From NCBI GenBank assembly GCA_043803805.1, contig JAZDJP010000047.1:1-62378 (forward strand): a DNA stretch of 62,378 bases, given 5' to 3'. This document shows positions 49,472 to 58,461 of this stretch, piece by piece. The first letter of the stretch is position 1. The number at the start of each line of letters is the position of its first letter. This DNA comes from JAZDJP01 sp043803805. Its GTDB lineage: Bacteria > Planctomycetota > JAZDJP01. The position numbers were made by a program, and so were the translations under genes. The notes beneath the pieces were generated by a model. The model was not told the origin of the DNA. It ran no database searches and saw only the letters and a list, made by a program, of their open reading frames with translations.

Positions 49472-50758
49472 TCACGCCTCGCGTTTCTCCACCTCCTCCC
49501 GCGCAATCCGCGCCCAGGTGATCAGGGTTTCCGGTTTCCCGTTGAGCGAGTGGATGTCGCTTAAATTCAAACTCATGGGGTGCCCATCCGCGGCGGCGAT
49601 CAATCCCTGGATTTCCTTCCGCATGTCCTCCGGCGACGATTGGAAGATCACCCGGGTCGGGTGGGCGTGGACCTCGAGCACCACGCGGCCCAAAAAGTGT
49701 TTCGCGGCCAGGGCCACCGAACTCCAGGGCGAGACGTGGTGGCGCCGGAGATTCGGGAGGCGCGAGATGACCGGGAGTTTCGCGTCGAGGTTCTCGCAAC
49801 CGTGGTAGTACACGTTGCCTCCCGTGAAGAGCGCCGCAATGGGCGCGTTGTAGGCGTGGACGAATTCCCCGTACATCGCGACCCCCAGTCCGCAGGCGCT
49901 CTGGGCCGACACGTAGGGCCACTCGTCGGAAATTCGGGGCGGGCGGCCCGGCATTCCGGCGGGGGCCCTGGCGCACAAATGCCGCCAGCGGGGGAGCATC
50001 TGGAATTTCCCCGTCGGGTCGAGGGCGCGGTTGATCCAGCCGCATTGTTCCCGGTGGCGATGGTCCCGGATCGTGGCCTCGGTGATGAAATTCATCAGGG
50101 CGTGGACGTCCTCCGGCCGGTCGCACACGTCGAAGAAAAGGTTCTCCATGCCGCGCATCTCGACCGCGAGTTCGAAGGGGGATTCCCCGATCCCCGGGTA
50201 GACCGGGTGGACGGCGAGGCGTCCCCCGGTGAGTTCGGTTCCCTCGGCCAGACGCGCCGCGGTGGCCGTTTCGTCAACGTCCGTCCGCGGGAGGCGGAGG
50301 CGGGTGATGTCAATCCGGTCGGCCAGCGGCGGGACGATATGCCTGGCCCCCTGGGGATCGTCCGGATTCTCCCAGAGGAGGTTGACCCCCCAGTCGTGCG
50401 CCGCGGCGATCGCGGGGAGGAAGAGGGCGGGCCAGACGATGTGATCGTCCGGAACGTTTTCCGCCATCCAGATGCGTTTCCGGAGATCGCGTTCGATGCG
50501 GCGGGCGATGTCGCCGGTCGCGCGGATCCATCCCGGGTGGAAGACGTCATCCCACGCGGGATCCGGGATGCCCTCGTACGTGACGCAGACGGGGATGCGT
50601 TCGACGCTCTGGAGGGCGTTGTGCCGCGCCCAGAGTTCCTTCTTGAAGATCTCCCCCGGACGGGAGGCGAGTTTCATGAGACGGTCCGCGAGGGGAGCGA
50701 GTATCTCCCGGTCGGAAGCGGTTTGCGCGGACGTCCGTACGGCGGCGGTCTCTGTCAT
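49472..50758 (-). CDS. uroporphyrinogen-decarboxylase-like methyltransferase (MtaA/UroD fold)
   Basis: A 428-aa protein from ATG 50758 with an AAGGGG site. It has the UroD-superfamily barrel pattern, including VHPVYPGIGESPFELAVEMRG, MNFITEATIRDHR, EFVHAYNAPIAALFTGGNVYYHGCENL and VLEVHAHPTRVIFQS. It lacks the N-terminal substrate motif of true heme-pathway UroD, and the HGCENL cysteine suits a zinc-dependent methyltransferase of corrinoid systems. Many PVC-type genomes carry numerous such paralogues next to AraC regulators and sugar genes. The true reaction is unknown. Divergent from the AraC gene. Confidence 0.75.
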   Translation of the reverse strand: MTETAAVRTSAQTASDREILAPLADRLMKLASRPGEIFKKELWARHNALQSVERIPVCVTYEGIPDPAWDDVFHPGWIRATGDIARRIERDLRKRIWMAENVPDDHIVWPALFLPAIAAAHDWGVNLLWENPDDPQGARHIVPPLADRIDITRLRLPRTDVDETATAARLAEGTELTGGRLAVHPVYPGIGESPFELAVEMRGMENLFFDVCDRPEDVHALMNFITEATIRDHRHREQCGWINRALDPTGKFQMLPRWRHLCARAPAGMPGRPPRISDEWPYVSAQSACGLGVAMYGEFVHAYNAPIAALFTGGNVYYHGCENLDAKLPVISRLPNLRRHHVSPWSSVALAAKHFLGRVVLEVHAHPTRVIFQSSPEDMRKEIQGLIAAADGHPMSLNLSDIHSLNGKPETLITWARIAREEVEKREA

Positions 50759-50787
50759 CGGTTTCCCCTTGCGTCCCGTTTGATGAG

Positions 50788-50816
50788 ATTGTACAGTATT
50801 CACAGGCGTCTAAATA
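50788..50816. promoter_or_regulatory. overlapping divergent promoters for the UroD-like and AraC genes
   Basis: Plus strand: TTGTAC (50789-50794), 16-bp spacer, TAAATA (50811-50816), toward the AraC gene. Minus strand: TACAAT (50793-50788) as a -10 toward the UroD-like gene, with a poor -35. The two share bases 50789-50793, so one bound regulator could control both. Confidence 0.4.
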
Positions 50817-50835
50817 TAGGGGAATCTCCGATTTT

Positions 50836-51753
50836 ATGCACAAATCGCATATTTCGTCGCCCAAGGGGAGATTCGATTCAGGCGTCCCCTTCCCGGAGGG
50901 GATTCCGTTCTATGCCGGTCGGCACGGGCATTACATCTGGCCCGAGGGGGCCGGGCCGGTCCTGCTGCTCCACGACGATTTCGACGTTCTTGGTGTCACC
51001 CGGGGAAGAGCGGCGTTCGAATTGCCGGCCGGGACATTCCGCGCCGGGCCGGGCGATTTTCTCGTGCTTCCGCCCTTCGTCCCCGGCTGGATCCGGGAGA
51101 TGAAGGGACCCCTGGAGTTCGGGTACTGTCATTTCGCCTTCCGACCGGTGCCGCGGGAGATTCCCCCGTTCCGGAGGGGGGATGCCGCGGGCCCGGGGGG
51201 AAAGGCGCTTCTCCCGTTCCGATTTTCAGGCCGGGAGGCCCCGGCGGTCCGGGCGGCGTTCCGTCGCCTCGGTCACGTTGCCGTGACGGCGGGGAATGCG
51301 CCCGGGACGCCCTGGCGTCTGGAAGCGGCGTTACTGGCCTTCGCGCAGGCCCTGGCGGATTTCGGGCGGCGGCGGTCTGTCGGGGGGCGTGTCCAGGCGC
51401 CGGCGCCCGCGGATCGGCGCGTCGCGGCGCTTTGCCGGCGGGTGGAGGCGGAACCGGCCCGGATGTGGACGGTCCGGGACCTCGCGAAACTCGCGGGATT
51501 CTCGGCCGGCCACCTCCACGCGGTGTTTTCCCGCGCCCTGGGGAAGAGTCCGAAGGAATATCTCGTTGAGGCGCGTCTGCGGAGGGCCATGACGCTTCTC
51601 CGGCCGGCGGTCGGGGAACGGTTCCCCTCCGTGAAGGAGGTCGCCGCGGCGTGCGGCTACTCCACCCAGCATTTCTTCAGCCGGCAGTTCAAGCAATACC
51701 TCGGGGTTTCTCCCCTCGGCTACCGCCGGGGGGCGACGTTCATTGCCGGGTAG
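50836..51753 (+). CDS. AraC-family transcriptional regulator
   Basis: A 305-aa regulator. Residues ~20-130 form a cupin-like sensor (GHYIWPEGAGPVLLLHDDFDVLGVTRG, FRAGPGDFLVLPPFVPGW). The C-terminal ~100 residues are a double helix-turn-helix: WTVRDLAKLAGFSAGHLHAVFSRALGKSPKEYL and VKEVAAACGYSTQHFFSRQFKQYLGVSPLGYR. Likely sensor ligand is a sugar. It is expected to control the divergent UroD-like gene. Confidence 0.9.
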   Translation: MHKSHISSPKGRFDSGVPFPEGIPFYAGRHGHYIWPEGAGPVLLLHDDFDVLGVTRGRAAFELPAGTFRAGPGDFLVLPPFVPGWIREMKGPLEFGYCHFAFRPVPREIPPFRRGDAAGPGGKALLPFRFSGREAPAVRAAFRRLGHVAVTAGNAPGTPWRLEAALLAFAQALADFGRRRSVGGRVQAPAPADRRVAALCRRVEAEPARMWTVRDLAKLAGFSAGHLHAVFSRALGKSPKEYLVEARLRRAMTLLRPAVGERFPSVKEVAAACGYSTQHFFSRQFKQYLGVSPLGYRRGATFIAG

Positions 51754-51820
51754 GGGTAGGGCTGTCGGACGTTTGAATAATGAGCCGGTCACGATTCCCG
51801 GCGGTTTCGGGAGGCGCGCC

Positions 51821-54800
51821 ATGAAAAAATGGCAGAAGCGGATGTTGAAGTGGGGCGGGATCGCGGCGGGGTCGTTTTTCCTGCTTCTGGTCGTCGCGGT
51901 GATTCTCGTAAACTTGTTCCTGCCGAAGGATTTTATCAAGCAGCAGGTAATCCAGGCCATCCGGGACAATCTCGGGCGCGAGGCGACGGTGGGGGACGTG
52001 TCCGTGCGGCTCTCCGGAAAACTCGCCGTTTCGGATCTGGTCATCAAGGAACGGGCGGGGTACGGCGCCCGGCCCTTCGTGAAACTGGGCGCGTTCGCCG
52101 TGGGGGTGCGCCTTCTGCCCCTTCTCAAGAAGCAGATCATCCTCGATGAGGTGGCGCTCAAGGGGCTCGAGGTGTCCGTCGTCCGCGACAAGGGCGGTTT
52201 CAACTACGATGACATCCTCGCGAAATTCAACCCGAAGATCCCGGCGGGAACACCGGCGCCGGCCCCCGCGGCAACACCGGGAAAGAAGCCGCCGTTCACC
52301 GTCGCCCTCCGGAGTTTCAAATTCCGCGGCGGCGCCGTCCACTACGACGACCGGGTGATGCCGTTCAGGCAGTCCGTCACCGACATTGACCTTGATCTGG
52401 CGGTGACGTCGTTCGCGGCGCCAATCAAAGTGGATCTGTCGTTCAAATTGCCCGCCGGAGACAGGGCCGGGAAAATTTCCATCGCGGGGCCGGTGAGGCT
52501 TTTCAAGGACGAATCCTTCTCGGTGGATCTGAAGGCCGTCGCCGCGACGCTCGACATGACCGGGAAGGGGATTCCCCTGGCGCTTGCCGCGCCGTTCCTC
52601 GCCGGCTCGGTGAAGGATCTCGGCGGCGAGATTTCCCTGCGGGAGAAGATCGAGATCAAGGGCGCGGACGCGCGTCTTTCGGGAGGCGCGGAGGTGGCCG
52701 GACTTCGTGTCGGGATGTCCGATTTCGTCCAGCCGGTTCAATTGAAATCCGTGCGTATCGAGAACGATGTCGCCGCGAACACGGAAACGCTGAAGGTCGG
52801 CGTGACGGCGCTCAAGGTCATCGCGGACGGGGTTTCCCTCTCGGCCACCGGAACGATGGAGACGCTTGCGACGCCGGCGATCGCCCTTCGGACGGATGTG
52901 CGGATCGAATCCGAAACACTTCTTCCGCTCATCCGGGCGGCGCTCGGTTCCGCGATTCCCCCGGATGTCGCGGCGACGGGAGTCGTGACGCTCGGCGCGG
53001 ACATCACCGCGAAGGGAGTCGTGTGGGGGGCGAGGGGGACTCTGGAACTTGGGGCGTTGGGGCTGGATTACGGGAAGATGATCGCGAAACCCGCCGGGGA
53101 GCCGGCCTCGGTGGTCTTTGGCGCGAGTTGCGACGGCAGGCAGATCACCCTGTCCTCGGTGGATGTGAAACTGGCCGACGGTACGCTCCGGGCATCGGGC
53201 GCGGGGGCGGCCGATTTCGCGACGTTCTCGCTGTCCGCCGCCTCGGAGGGAATCGGGATGGGTATCGTCCGCCTGTCGCCGTTCGTCCGCGGCCAGATCC
53301 AGGAATCGAAGGGGGCGATTGCGCTGGCCGGCAAGGCGGACAGGACGGCGGCCGGTTTGTCCTTCGATGCCGTGGCGACGTTTCTCGATGTGTCGGTAAA
53401 ACCCGCGGCGCTCCCGGGGGCGGATGTGACGCTGAAGGGAAAAATCCGCGTGACGCCGTCGGAGGCGGTTTCCGAGGGGCTTGAGGCGGCCGTGAACGGC
53501 ATCGCGGTGAAAACGGCCTTCCGGGTGAAGGATTATCTCGCCGCGCCCGCCATCGAGGCGACTCTGGATGCCCCGGGACTTGATCTCGGGCCGGTGCTGG
53601 CGCTTGTTTCCCCGGAAACCGCGAAGGCGCTTTCCGGAAAGCTCGGGGCGCTCGCGGTGAAGGCGGCGGCGAGGCCCGGTCCCGACGGGCGGTGGCTGTC
53701 GGAAGGGACGCTCGCCCTCGGGTCGTTCGATGTGGCGCTTCCCGTCGTGGCGAAAAGTCCCTTCCACGACGATCATGTAAGTTTGGCCTGGAAGGGGGGG
53801 GTGGATCTTGCGAAGAAGGCGATTGTGTTCGATGACGTGAAACTCGCCACGTCCGCCGGGATATTCAATCTGGCCGGATCCGTTTCGAATTACGACAAGG
53901 TCCTGTTGTTCGACGTTGTCCTGCGGGCGGCGGTGAATGCCGATGTCGCCTTGGCGCGGTACGTCACGCCGGTTTCCCCGCTTCCCCGGGAAATCACTCT
54001 TGCCGGAACGCCGGCGATCGAGGCGACGGCGAAGGGGACGATGGACAATCTCGCGGTCACCGGCCGGGCGGATTTTTCCGCCGCATCGGTGGGATACGGG
54101 GAGTTCTTCGGCAAGCCCGCGGGGGTGCGCCTCCAGTCGGTGTTCGATGTCGTTTCCGGGCAGGAGATCGTCGTGAAGTCCGCGACGGTTTCGATGGACG
54201 CCCTGGAGGCGAAGACCTCCGGGAAACTGGCGGGCGGCGCGGGGGAGTTTACGTTTGAAATCAGCCGGGCCGACGCGGGGCTCATCGCCCTGGCGCCGTT
54301 TTTGAAGGGTGTCGTCGAAGGGAAGGGCGGGTCGCTCCAGGCGAAGGGGGTGGCGGTCATCGGAAAGGAATTCGACGTCAAAAACGGTGAAGTGGCCCTG
54401 AACGGCTTTCAGGTGGCGTATGGCCAACTGGTTCCCGCCGTGACGGGCGTTCTCGTTTTCCCTGACTTGAAACGCATCGAACTTCGGAATCTCCAGGTGG
54501 CCGGGGTGGGCGGGACGGTGAAATTTGCCGGGGACGTGAAGGAGCCGCGCGGCGCGCCGGTGATCGCCATGGAAGCCTCCTCCGATGCGATTGACGGGGA
54601 CGAACTCATGACGAAGCTTGCCGCAGCCCCCGCGGGGACCGCGCCGGCGCCGCCTCCTTCGACCGGGGGCGCGCCCGCGGGCGGGACGCCGGCGCCGGCC
54701 GGGGGGAATCCCTTCATCAAGACCGTCACGGCCACGGCGAAAATCGCGGTGAAATCCCTGAAATACAAGGGTCTCCCGGTTCAGGACGTGGGGGCGCTGG

Positions 54801-55678
54801 TTGATCTCCGGGGCGGCGTCCTCACGGTAAGGGACATTGTTGGAACATTCTGCGGCGGAAAACTCTCGGGACTCGTCACCATGGACCTTGCCGCGGCAAA
54901 GCCCGCCTGGAGCGTGGAGAAACTGCAATACGGGACGGGGGATGTCACGCCTCTCGTGGGGGCATTGCTCGTCGCGGGAAAACTCGGCGCGGTCGGCGGG
55001 CTTCTGGATTTCAATGTGTCCCTCAAGGGGAGCGGCACCAGCACCGCGGATATTCTGGGTTCCCTCGCCGGGAGCGGTGGAATGAAGGTGCGGAAGGGGA
55101 AGATCTCCGCGTCTCCCATTCTCGGGAAAGTGGCGGGGGACCTCACCGGTGTGCTGTCCGTGGTCGCCGGCGCCCTGTCGCTCACGCCCAATTCGGCTCA
55201 GGCCTCCACGTCCGTAACCAATTTCGCCGGGGCGCTCAAGGAATTCAATTTCCAGGACATGGCGGCGGATTTCACCGTCGGCCAGGGCAAGGCCATGGCG
55301 AAAAGCATGCTCTTCAAGGGGGATAAGTTCGATCTCGGCGTCAGCGGGTGGCTTGGTCTCGACGGCGCGAGCCAGGAACTGCGGCTGAATATTTCCAACA
55401 TCAAGGACGGGAACCCGCTTCTTCAGGACATCGCGAAAGTCATCGGGAGCGTTCCCATCACCGGCAGTTTGTCGAGTCCGCGCGCGGACTTCCTCTCGGG
55501 ATTCAAGGGGGTTCTCGGGACCGGTTTGATCGAAAAGGCGAAGGACAAACTCGAGGACACGGTGAAGGACATATTCAAAAAGAAGGAAGAGGGCGGGAAA
55601 ACACCGGAGGATCCGAAAAAAGAGGAAAAAAAGATCGAGGACGAGTTCAAAAACCTTTTCAAGAAAAAGAAAAAATAG
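51821..55678 (+). CDS. AsmA-family protein (envelope lipid-transport type)
   Basis: A 1285-aa protein from ATG 51821 (GGGAGG site). An N-terminal membrane helix (~13-32) anchors it; the rest is a long periplasmic beta-rich chain of repeated AsmA-like segments. AsmA N-terminal features: FIKQQVIQAIRDNLGREATVGDVSVRLSGKLAVSDLVI. Ala/Pro linkers at ~139-158 and ~941-962 separate modules, and the C-terminal AsmA_2-type region ends SGSLSSPRADFLSGFKG before a Lys/Glu-rich tail of ~40 residues. AsmA/TamB relatives form bridge-like grooves that carry phospholipids to the outer membrane, so a diderm envelope is implied. Gene stands alone, 67 bp after araC. Confidence 0.82.
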   Translation: MKKWQKRMLKWGGIAAGSFFLLLVVAVILVNLFLPKDFIKQQVIQAIRDNLGREATVGDVSVRLSGKLAVSDLVIKERAGYGARPFVKLGAFAVGVRLLPLLKKQIILDEVALKGLEVSVVRDKGGFNYDDILAKFNPKIPAGTPAPAPAATPGKKPPFTVALRSFKFRGGAVHYDDRVMPFRQSVTDIDLDLAVTSFAAPIKVDLSFKLPAGDRAGKISIAGPVRLFKDESFSVDLKAVAATLDMTGKGIPLALAAPFLAGSVKDLGGEISLREKIEIKGADARLSGGAEVAGLRVGMSDFVQPVQLKSVRIENDVAANTETLKVGVTALKVIADGVSLSATGTMETLATPAIALRTDVRIESETLLPLIRAALGSAIPPDVAATGVVTLGADITAKGVVWGARGTLELGALGLDYGKMIAKPAGEPASVVFGASCDGRQITLSSVDVKLADGTLRASGAGAADFATFSLSAASEGIGMGIVRLSPFVRGQIQESKGAIALAGKADRTAAGLSFDAVATFLDVSVKPAALPGADVTLKGKIRVTPSEAVSEGLEAAVNGIAVKTAFRVKDYLAAPAIEATLDAPGLDLGPVLALVSPETAKALSGKLGALAVKAAARPGPDGRWLSEGTLALGSFDVALPVVAKSPFHDDHVSLAWKGGVDLAKKAIVFDDVKLATSAGIFNLAGSVSNYDKVLLFDVVLRAAVNADVALARYVTPVSPLPREITLAGTPAIEATAKGTMDNLAVTGRADFSAASVGYGEFFGKPAGVRLQSVFDVVSGQEIVVKSATVSMDALEAKTSGKLAGGAGEFTFEISRADAGLIALAPFLKGVVEGKGGSLQAKGVAVIGKEFDVKNGEVALNGFQVAYGQLVPAVTGVLVFPDLKRIELRNLQVAGVGGTVKFAGDVKEPRGAPVIAMEASSDAIDGDELMTKLAAAPAGTAPAPPPSTGGAPAGGTPAPAGGNPFIKTVTATAKIAVKSLKYKGLPVQDVGALVDLRGGVLTVRDIVGTFCGGKLSGLVTMDLAAAKPAWSVEKLQYGTGDVTPLVGALLVAGKLGAVGGLLDFNVSLKGSGTSTADILGSLAGSGGMKVRKGKISASPILGKVAGDLTGVLSVVAGALSLTPNSAQASTSVTNFAGALKEFNFQDMAADFTVGQGKAMAKSMLFKGDKFDLGVSGWLGLDGASQELRLNISNIKDGNPLLQDIAKVIGSVPITGSLSSPRADFLSGFKGVLGTGLIEKAKDKLEDTVKDIFKKKEEGGKTPEDPKKEEKKIEDEFKNLFKKKKK

Positions 55679-55695
55679 GTTTGCGGCGCGAGCCC

Positions 55696-56364
55696 ATGAA
55701 ACCGCTTGCGAAATATTACACGACCCTCTTCCGCGCCTTCGGCCCCCAGCGTTGGTGGCCGGCCGACACCCCCTTCGAGATGATGGTCGGGGCGATCCTG
55801 ACCCAGAACGCCGCCTGGGCCAATGTGGAAAAGGCCATCGCCAATCTCCGGGCGGCCCGCGTGCTTTCCCCCCGGCGCATGTCGGCGCTTTCCCCGCGGC
55901 GTCTTTCCCGCCTCATCCGTCCGGCGGGGTATTTCAACGTGAAGGAAATCCGCCTGCGCGCGTTTCTTGATTTTGTCAACCGGGAATGCGGCGGGAGCGT
56001 TCTCCGGATGTTCCGTGGGGAGACGGGCGTTCTCCGGGGGAAACTTCTTGCCGTGTATGGCATCGGTCCGGAGACGGCGGATTCCATCCTTCTCTATGCG
56101 GGAAACCGGCCGGTGTTTGTGATTGACGCCTACACCCGCCGGATCTTCTCCCGGCACGGGATCATTCGCGGGGATGAGGATTACGAGGAACTCCGGGCGC
56201 TGTTTGAGCGGAATCTGCCGCGTTCGGCGCCGATGTGGAACGAATACCACGCGCTTCTCGTGCGGGCGGGAAAGGATTTCTGCCGGAAGAGCCCCCGTTG
56301 CCGCGAATGCCCCCTCGGCGGATTCCCGTTGCCGGGCGTGAGGAACCGGGGTAACATGAAATAA
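55696..56364 (+). CDS. endonuclease III-like DNA glycosylase, HhH-GPD family
   Basis: A 222-aa HhH-GPD protein: PFEMMVGAILTQNAAWANVEKAI, then the helix-hairpin-helix LLAVYGIGPETADSILLYAG and the catalytic Asp in VFVIDAYTRRIFSRHG. The lysine of bifunctional EndoIII is replaced (GPETAD), so a monofunctional glycosylase is expected. The C-terminal Fe-S loop has CRKSPRCRECPLGG, three cysteines only; the usual fourth is absent, so the cluster may be missing or altered. It removes damaged bases; the preferred lesion is unknown. Confidence 0.8.
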   Translation: MKPLAKYYTTLFRAFGPQRWWPADTPFEMMVGAILTQNAAWANVEKAIANLRAARVLSPRRMSALSPRRLSRLIRPAGYFNVKEIRLRAFLDFVNRECGGSVLRMFRGETGVLRGKLLAVYGIGPETADSILLYAGNRPVFVIDAYTRRIFSRHGIIRGDEDYEELRALFERNLPRSAPMWNEYHALLVRAGKDFCRKSPRCRECPLGGFPLPGVRNRGNMK

Positions 56365-56398
56365 GGGTGGTATCGTAACGAGACACGGGGAGGCACTC

Positions 56399-56857
56399 AT
56401 GAACTGGCGCAACAATCCGTTGGTGATGGTCGGGGCGGCGGTGGTCATTCTTGTGATGATCCCGCTCCTGTGGTATCTCTTGAAGCCGTCGAATCCGATC
56501 GCGGAGAGTCCTGTTGTGATGAAATGCGCCGATTCCGGATGTGATTTTGAGGAGGTCCAACCCCTTGAGAAGTGGGCGAAAAAGTGGGCCGTGCAGGTTC
56601 CCAGGGGGACCAACGACAAGCCGGGGCCCGAGCCGTTGACGTATGCCCACAAGTGCCCGAAGTGCGGGAAGAACTCCGTGTTTCCGGCCCTGGTCTGCGG
56701 CAATCCCGCCTGCGGGAAACGTTATGTCCCGAACTCTCTGGCCCGGCGGGTGACGCCCACCCTCAAGGTGGCGCCGGATGCGGAATGCCCCTTCTGTCAT
56801 TTCAGTCCGACGGTGTCGGGACCGGATATGCCCCCCCCGGGTGAGGCGCCGAAATAA
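56399..56857 (+). CDS. membrane-anchored zinc-ribbon hypothetical protein
   Basis: A 152-aa protein with a GGGGAGG site. One N-terminal helix (VMVGAAVVILVMIPLLWYLL), then a soluble part with four cysteine pairs: CADSGC, CPKCGK, CGNPACGK and CPFC, suggesting two zinc ribbons. A proline-rich tail ends it. No named family. It follows the glycosylase by 34 bp and may share its transcript. Confidence 0.65.
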   Translation: MNWRNNPLVMVGAAVVILVMIPLLWYLLKPSNPIAESPVVMKCADSGCDFEEVQPLEKWAKKWAVQVPRGTNDKPGPEPLTYAHKCPKCGKNSVFPALVCGNPACGKRYVPNSLARRVTPTLKVAPDAECPFCHFSPTVSGPDMPPPGEAPK

Positions 56858-56935
56858 GTCACCGTTCAACAATAACTGTTCCATCGCCAACCGCGGGCCT
56901 CGTCGTTGTCGCGGATCGGGTCGCTGAAAAGCGGT

Positions 56936-58267
56936 TCACGGACTCCCGGGGCGGGTTTCCACGCCGGCCATTTCCCTGGCCAGGGCTTCCGCGTCTTCCC
57001 GGGTGGAGATTTTCCCCTCAAGCTGGTGTTCCTCCACCGCGTGGAGGATTTTCGAGAAGAGAGGGCCCGGCGCGAGGCCCATGGCGATAAGGTCCTGCCC
57101 CCGCAGGAGCGGCCTCGGCCGGAGGTCCTCCTCGGTGAATTTCTTTTCCATCGCTTCGCAGTAGTCCCAGGCGGTCATGTCGCCGTGGCTGGCCGCCACG
57201 TCCACCCGGTGAAGTTCCTTGAGGCGGAAATACCCGGGATGCCGGAGGATGCGCTTCAGCCGGGCGAGGCGCATCTTCGGGGCGTCCTTGAAGAGGAGAT
57301 GGCTTTTCACGAGCCACACCACGCTCTCGCGGTCCTCGTTGGAGATCCGGAGCCTCCGGGCGATTTCCTCCGTCATGTCCGCCCCGACGTGTTCGTGGCG
57401 GTTGAACCGGATGCGGTCGGCCTCCTGATAGGTGGAGGGTTTCCCGATGTCATGGAGGAGCGTCCCGAGGGCAAGGACGAAATCGGGGTCGCGGAGTTTT
57501 TCCAGACACAGCAACGTGTGGTCGAAGACGTCCCCTTCCGGATGGAACTGGGGCGGCTGGCCGACGCCCCGCATCGCGAGGGCCTCGGGGAGGATGTGGG
57601 CGAGGAGACCCGTGTCGGCGAGTCTCCGCATCCCGGCGGACCGGCTGGGGTCAACCAGGATTTTTTCGAGTTCGTCCCGGACTCGTTCGGCGGCGACGGA
57701 GGTGATTTTCCCGGCGAGTTCCCGCAGGGCGCGGTCCGTCCCCGGGTCCATGGCGAGGCCGAACCGGGCCGTGAATCGCACCGCGCGCATGAGGCGCAGG
57801 CGATCCTCCTCGAAGCGCTCCCGGGGATCGCCGATGGTGCGCAGAATTTTCGCGCGCAGGTCCTTTTCCCCGCCGACGTAGTCGATGATCGTGTCCGCGA
57901 CCGGATCGTAGAAGAGCCCGTTGATGGTGAAGTCCCGGCGGAGGGCGTCCCCCCGGGCGTCGGAGGATCCGACCGATTCCGGATGGCGGCCGTCCCGGTA
58001 GGGACCCTCCGTTCGGAACGTGGCGACCTCGAACTCGCGGGCGTCCTCCACGACAATCATGACGCCGAACGCGGCCCCGACGGGGACGGTTTTCGGGAAA
58101 AGGCGGGCGACCGCTCCGGCGGGGGCGCTTGTGGCGATGTCATAGTCGGCCGGTTCGATGCCCGAGAGCATATCCCGCACGCACCCGCCGGCGAAGAGGG
58201 CTTCGTGTCCGGCATCGCGGAGGACGCGGACAATGCGGAGGGCGGTGGGGTGCGGGGCCGGCGGCAT
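56936..58267 (-). CDS. cca: CCA-adding tRNA nucleotidyltransferase / poly(A) polymerase family with HD domain
   Basis: A 443-aa class II nucleotidyltransferase. Head domain: LFAGGCVRDMLSG, PADYDIATSA (catalytic Asp pair), FRTEGPYRDGRHP, RRDFTINGLFYDP. Neck: RFEEDRLRLMRAVRFTARFG. A central HD motif follows (FHPEGDVFDHTLLCLE, LGTLLHDIGKP), then a C-terminal domain. It adds or repairs the 3' CCA of tRNAs, needed here because tRNA-Arg(CCG) does not encode CCA. An A-adding-only enzyme is the main alternative. Its promoter box lies six bases from the ATG. Confidence 0.9.
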   Translation of the reverse strand: MPPAPHPTALRIVRVLRDAGHEALFAGGCVRDMLSGIEPADYDIATSAPAGAVARLFPKTVPVGAAFGVMIVVEDAREFEVATFRTEGPYRDGRHPESVGSSDARGDALRRDFTINGLFYDPVADTIIDYVGGEKDLRAKILRTIGDPRERFEEDRLRLMRAVRFTARFGLAMDPGTDRALRELAGKITSVAAERVRDELEKILVDPSRSAGMRRLADTGLLAHILPEALAMRGVGQPPQFHPEGDVFDHTLLCLEKLRDPDFVLALGTLLHDIGKPSTYQEADRIRFNRHEHVGADMTEEIARRLRISNEDRESVVWLVKSHLLFKDAPKMRLARLKRILRHPGYFRLKELHRVDVAASHGDMTAWDYCEAMEKKFTEEDLRPRPLLRGQDLIAMGLAPGPLFSKILHAVEEHQLEGKISTREDAEALAREMAGVETRPGSP

Positions 58268-58273
58268 GCTTCC

Positions 58274-58301
58274 ATTCTACCGCGGGGGCGGCGTTCTTCA
58301 A
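58274..58301 (-). promoter_or_regulatory. promoter of the cca gene
   Basis: On the minus strand, TTGAAG (58301-58296), 16-bp spacer, TAGAAT (58279-58274), six bases before the ATG at 58267; leaderless layout. Confidence 0.45.
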
Positions 58302-58324
58302 ATGAAGGTTTGTCCGCGTTCGAT

Positions 58325-58353
58325 TTGCCGATGTAACTTCCACGGGGTATAAT
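58325..58353 (+). promoter_or_regulatory. promoter of the secreted-protein gene
   Basis: TTGCCG (58325-58330), 17-bp spacer, TATAAT (58348-58353). The gene starts at 58462, leaving a ~100-base leader that carries a GGGGGGAAGG ribosome site. Confidence 0.55.
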
Positions 58354-58461
58354 TGTTATGTGGTTCCGGAGCCGGTTTGACGATGAATAACGAAGCCTTG
58401 AAATAGGTCTCCCGGCGGGTCCGTCGGGGGGCCGTCATCCGGGGCGTTCCGGGGGGAAGGC

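Noticed and set aside
51740..54928. 1062-codon minus-strand ORF opposite the AsmA-like gene
   Set aside because: Arg/Gly/His-rich shadow with no domain; the plus strand has a signal anchor, ribosome site and AsmA pattern.
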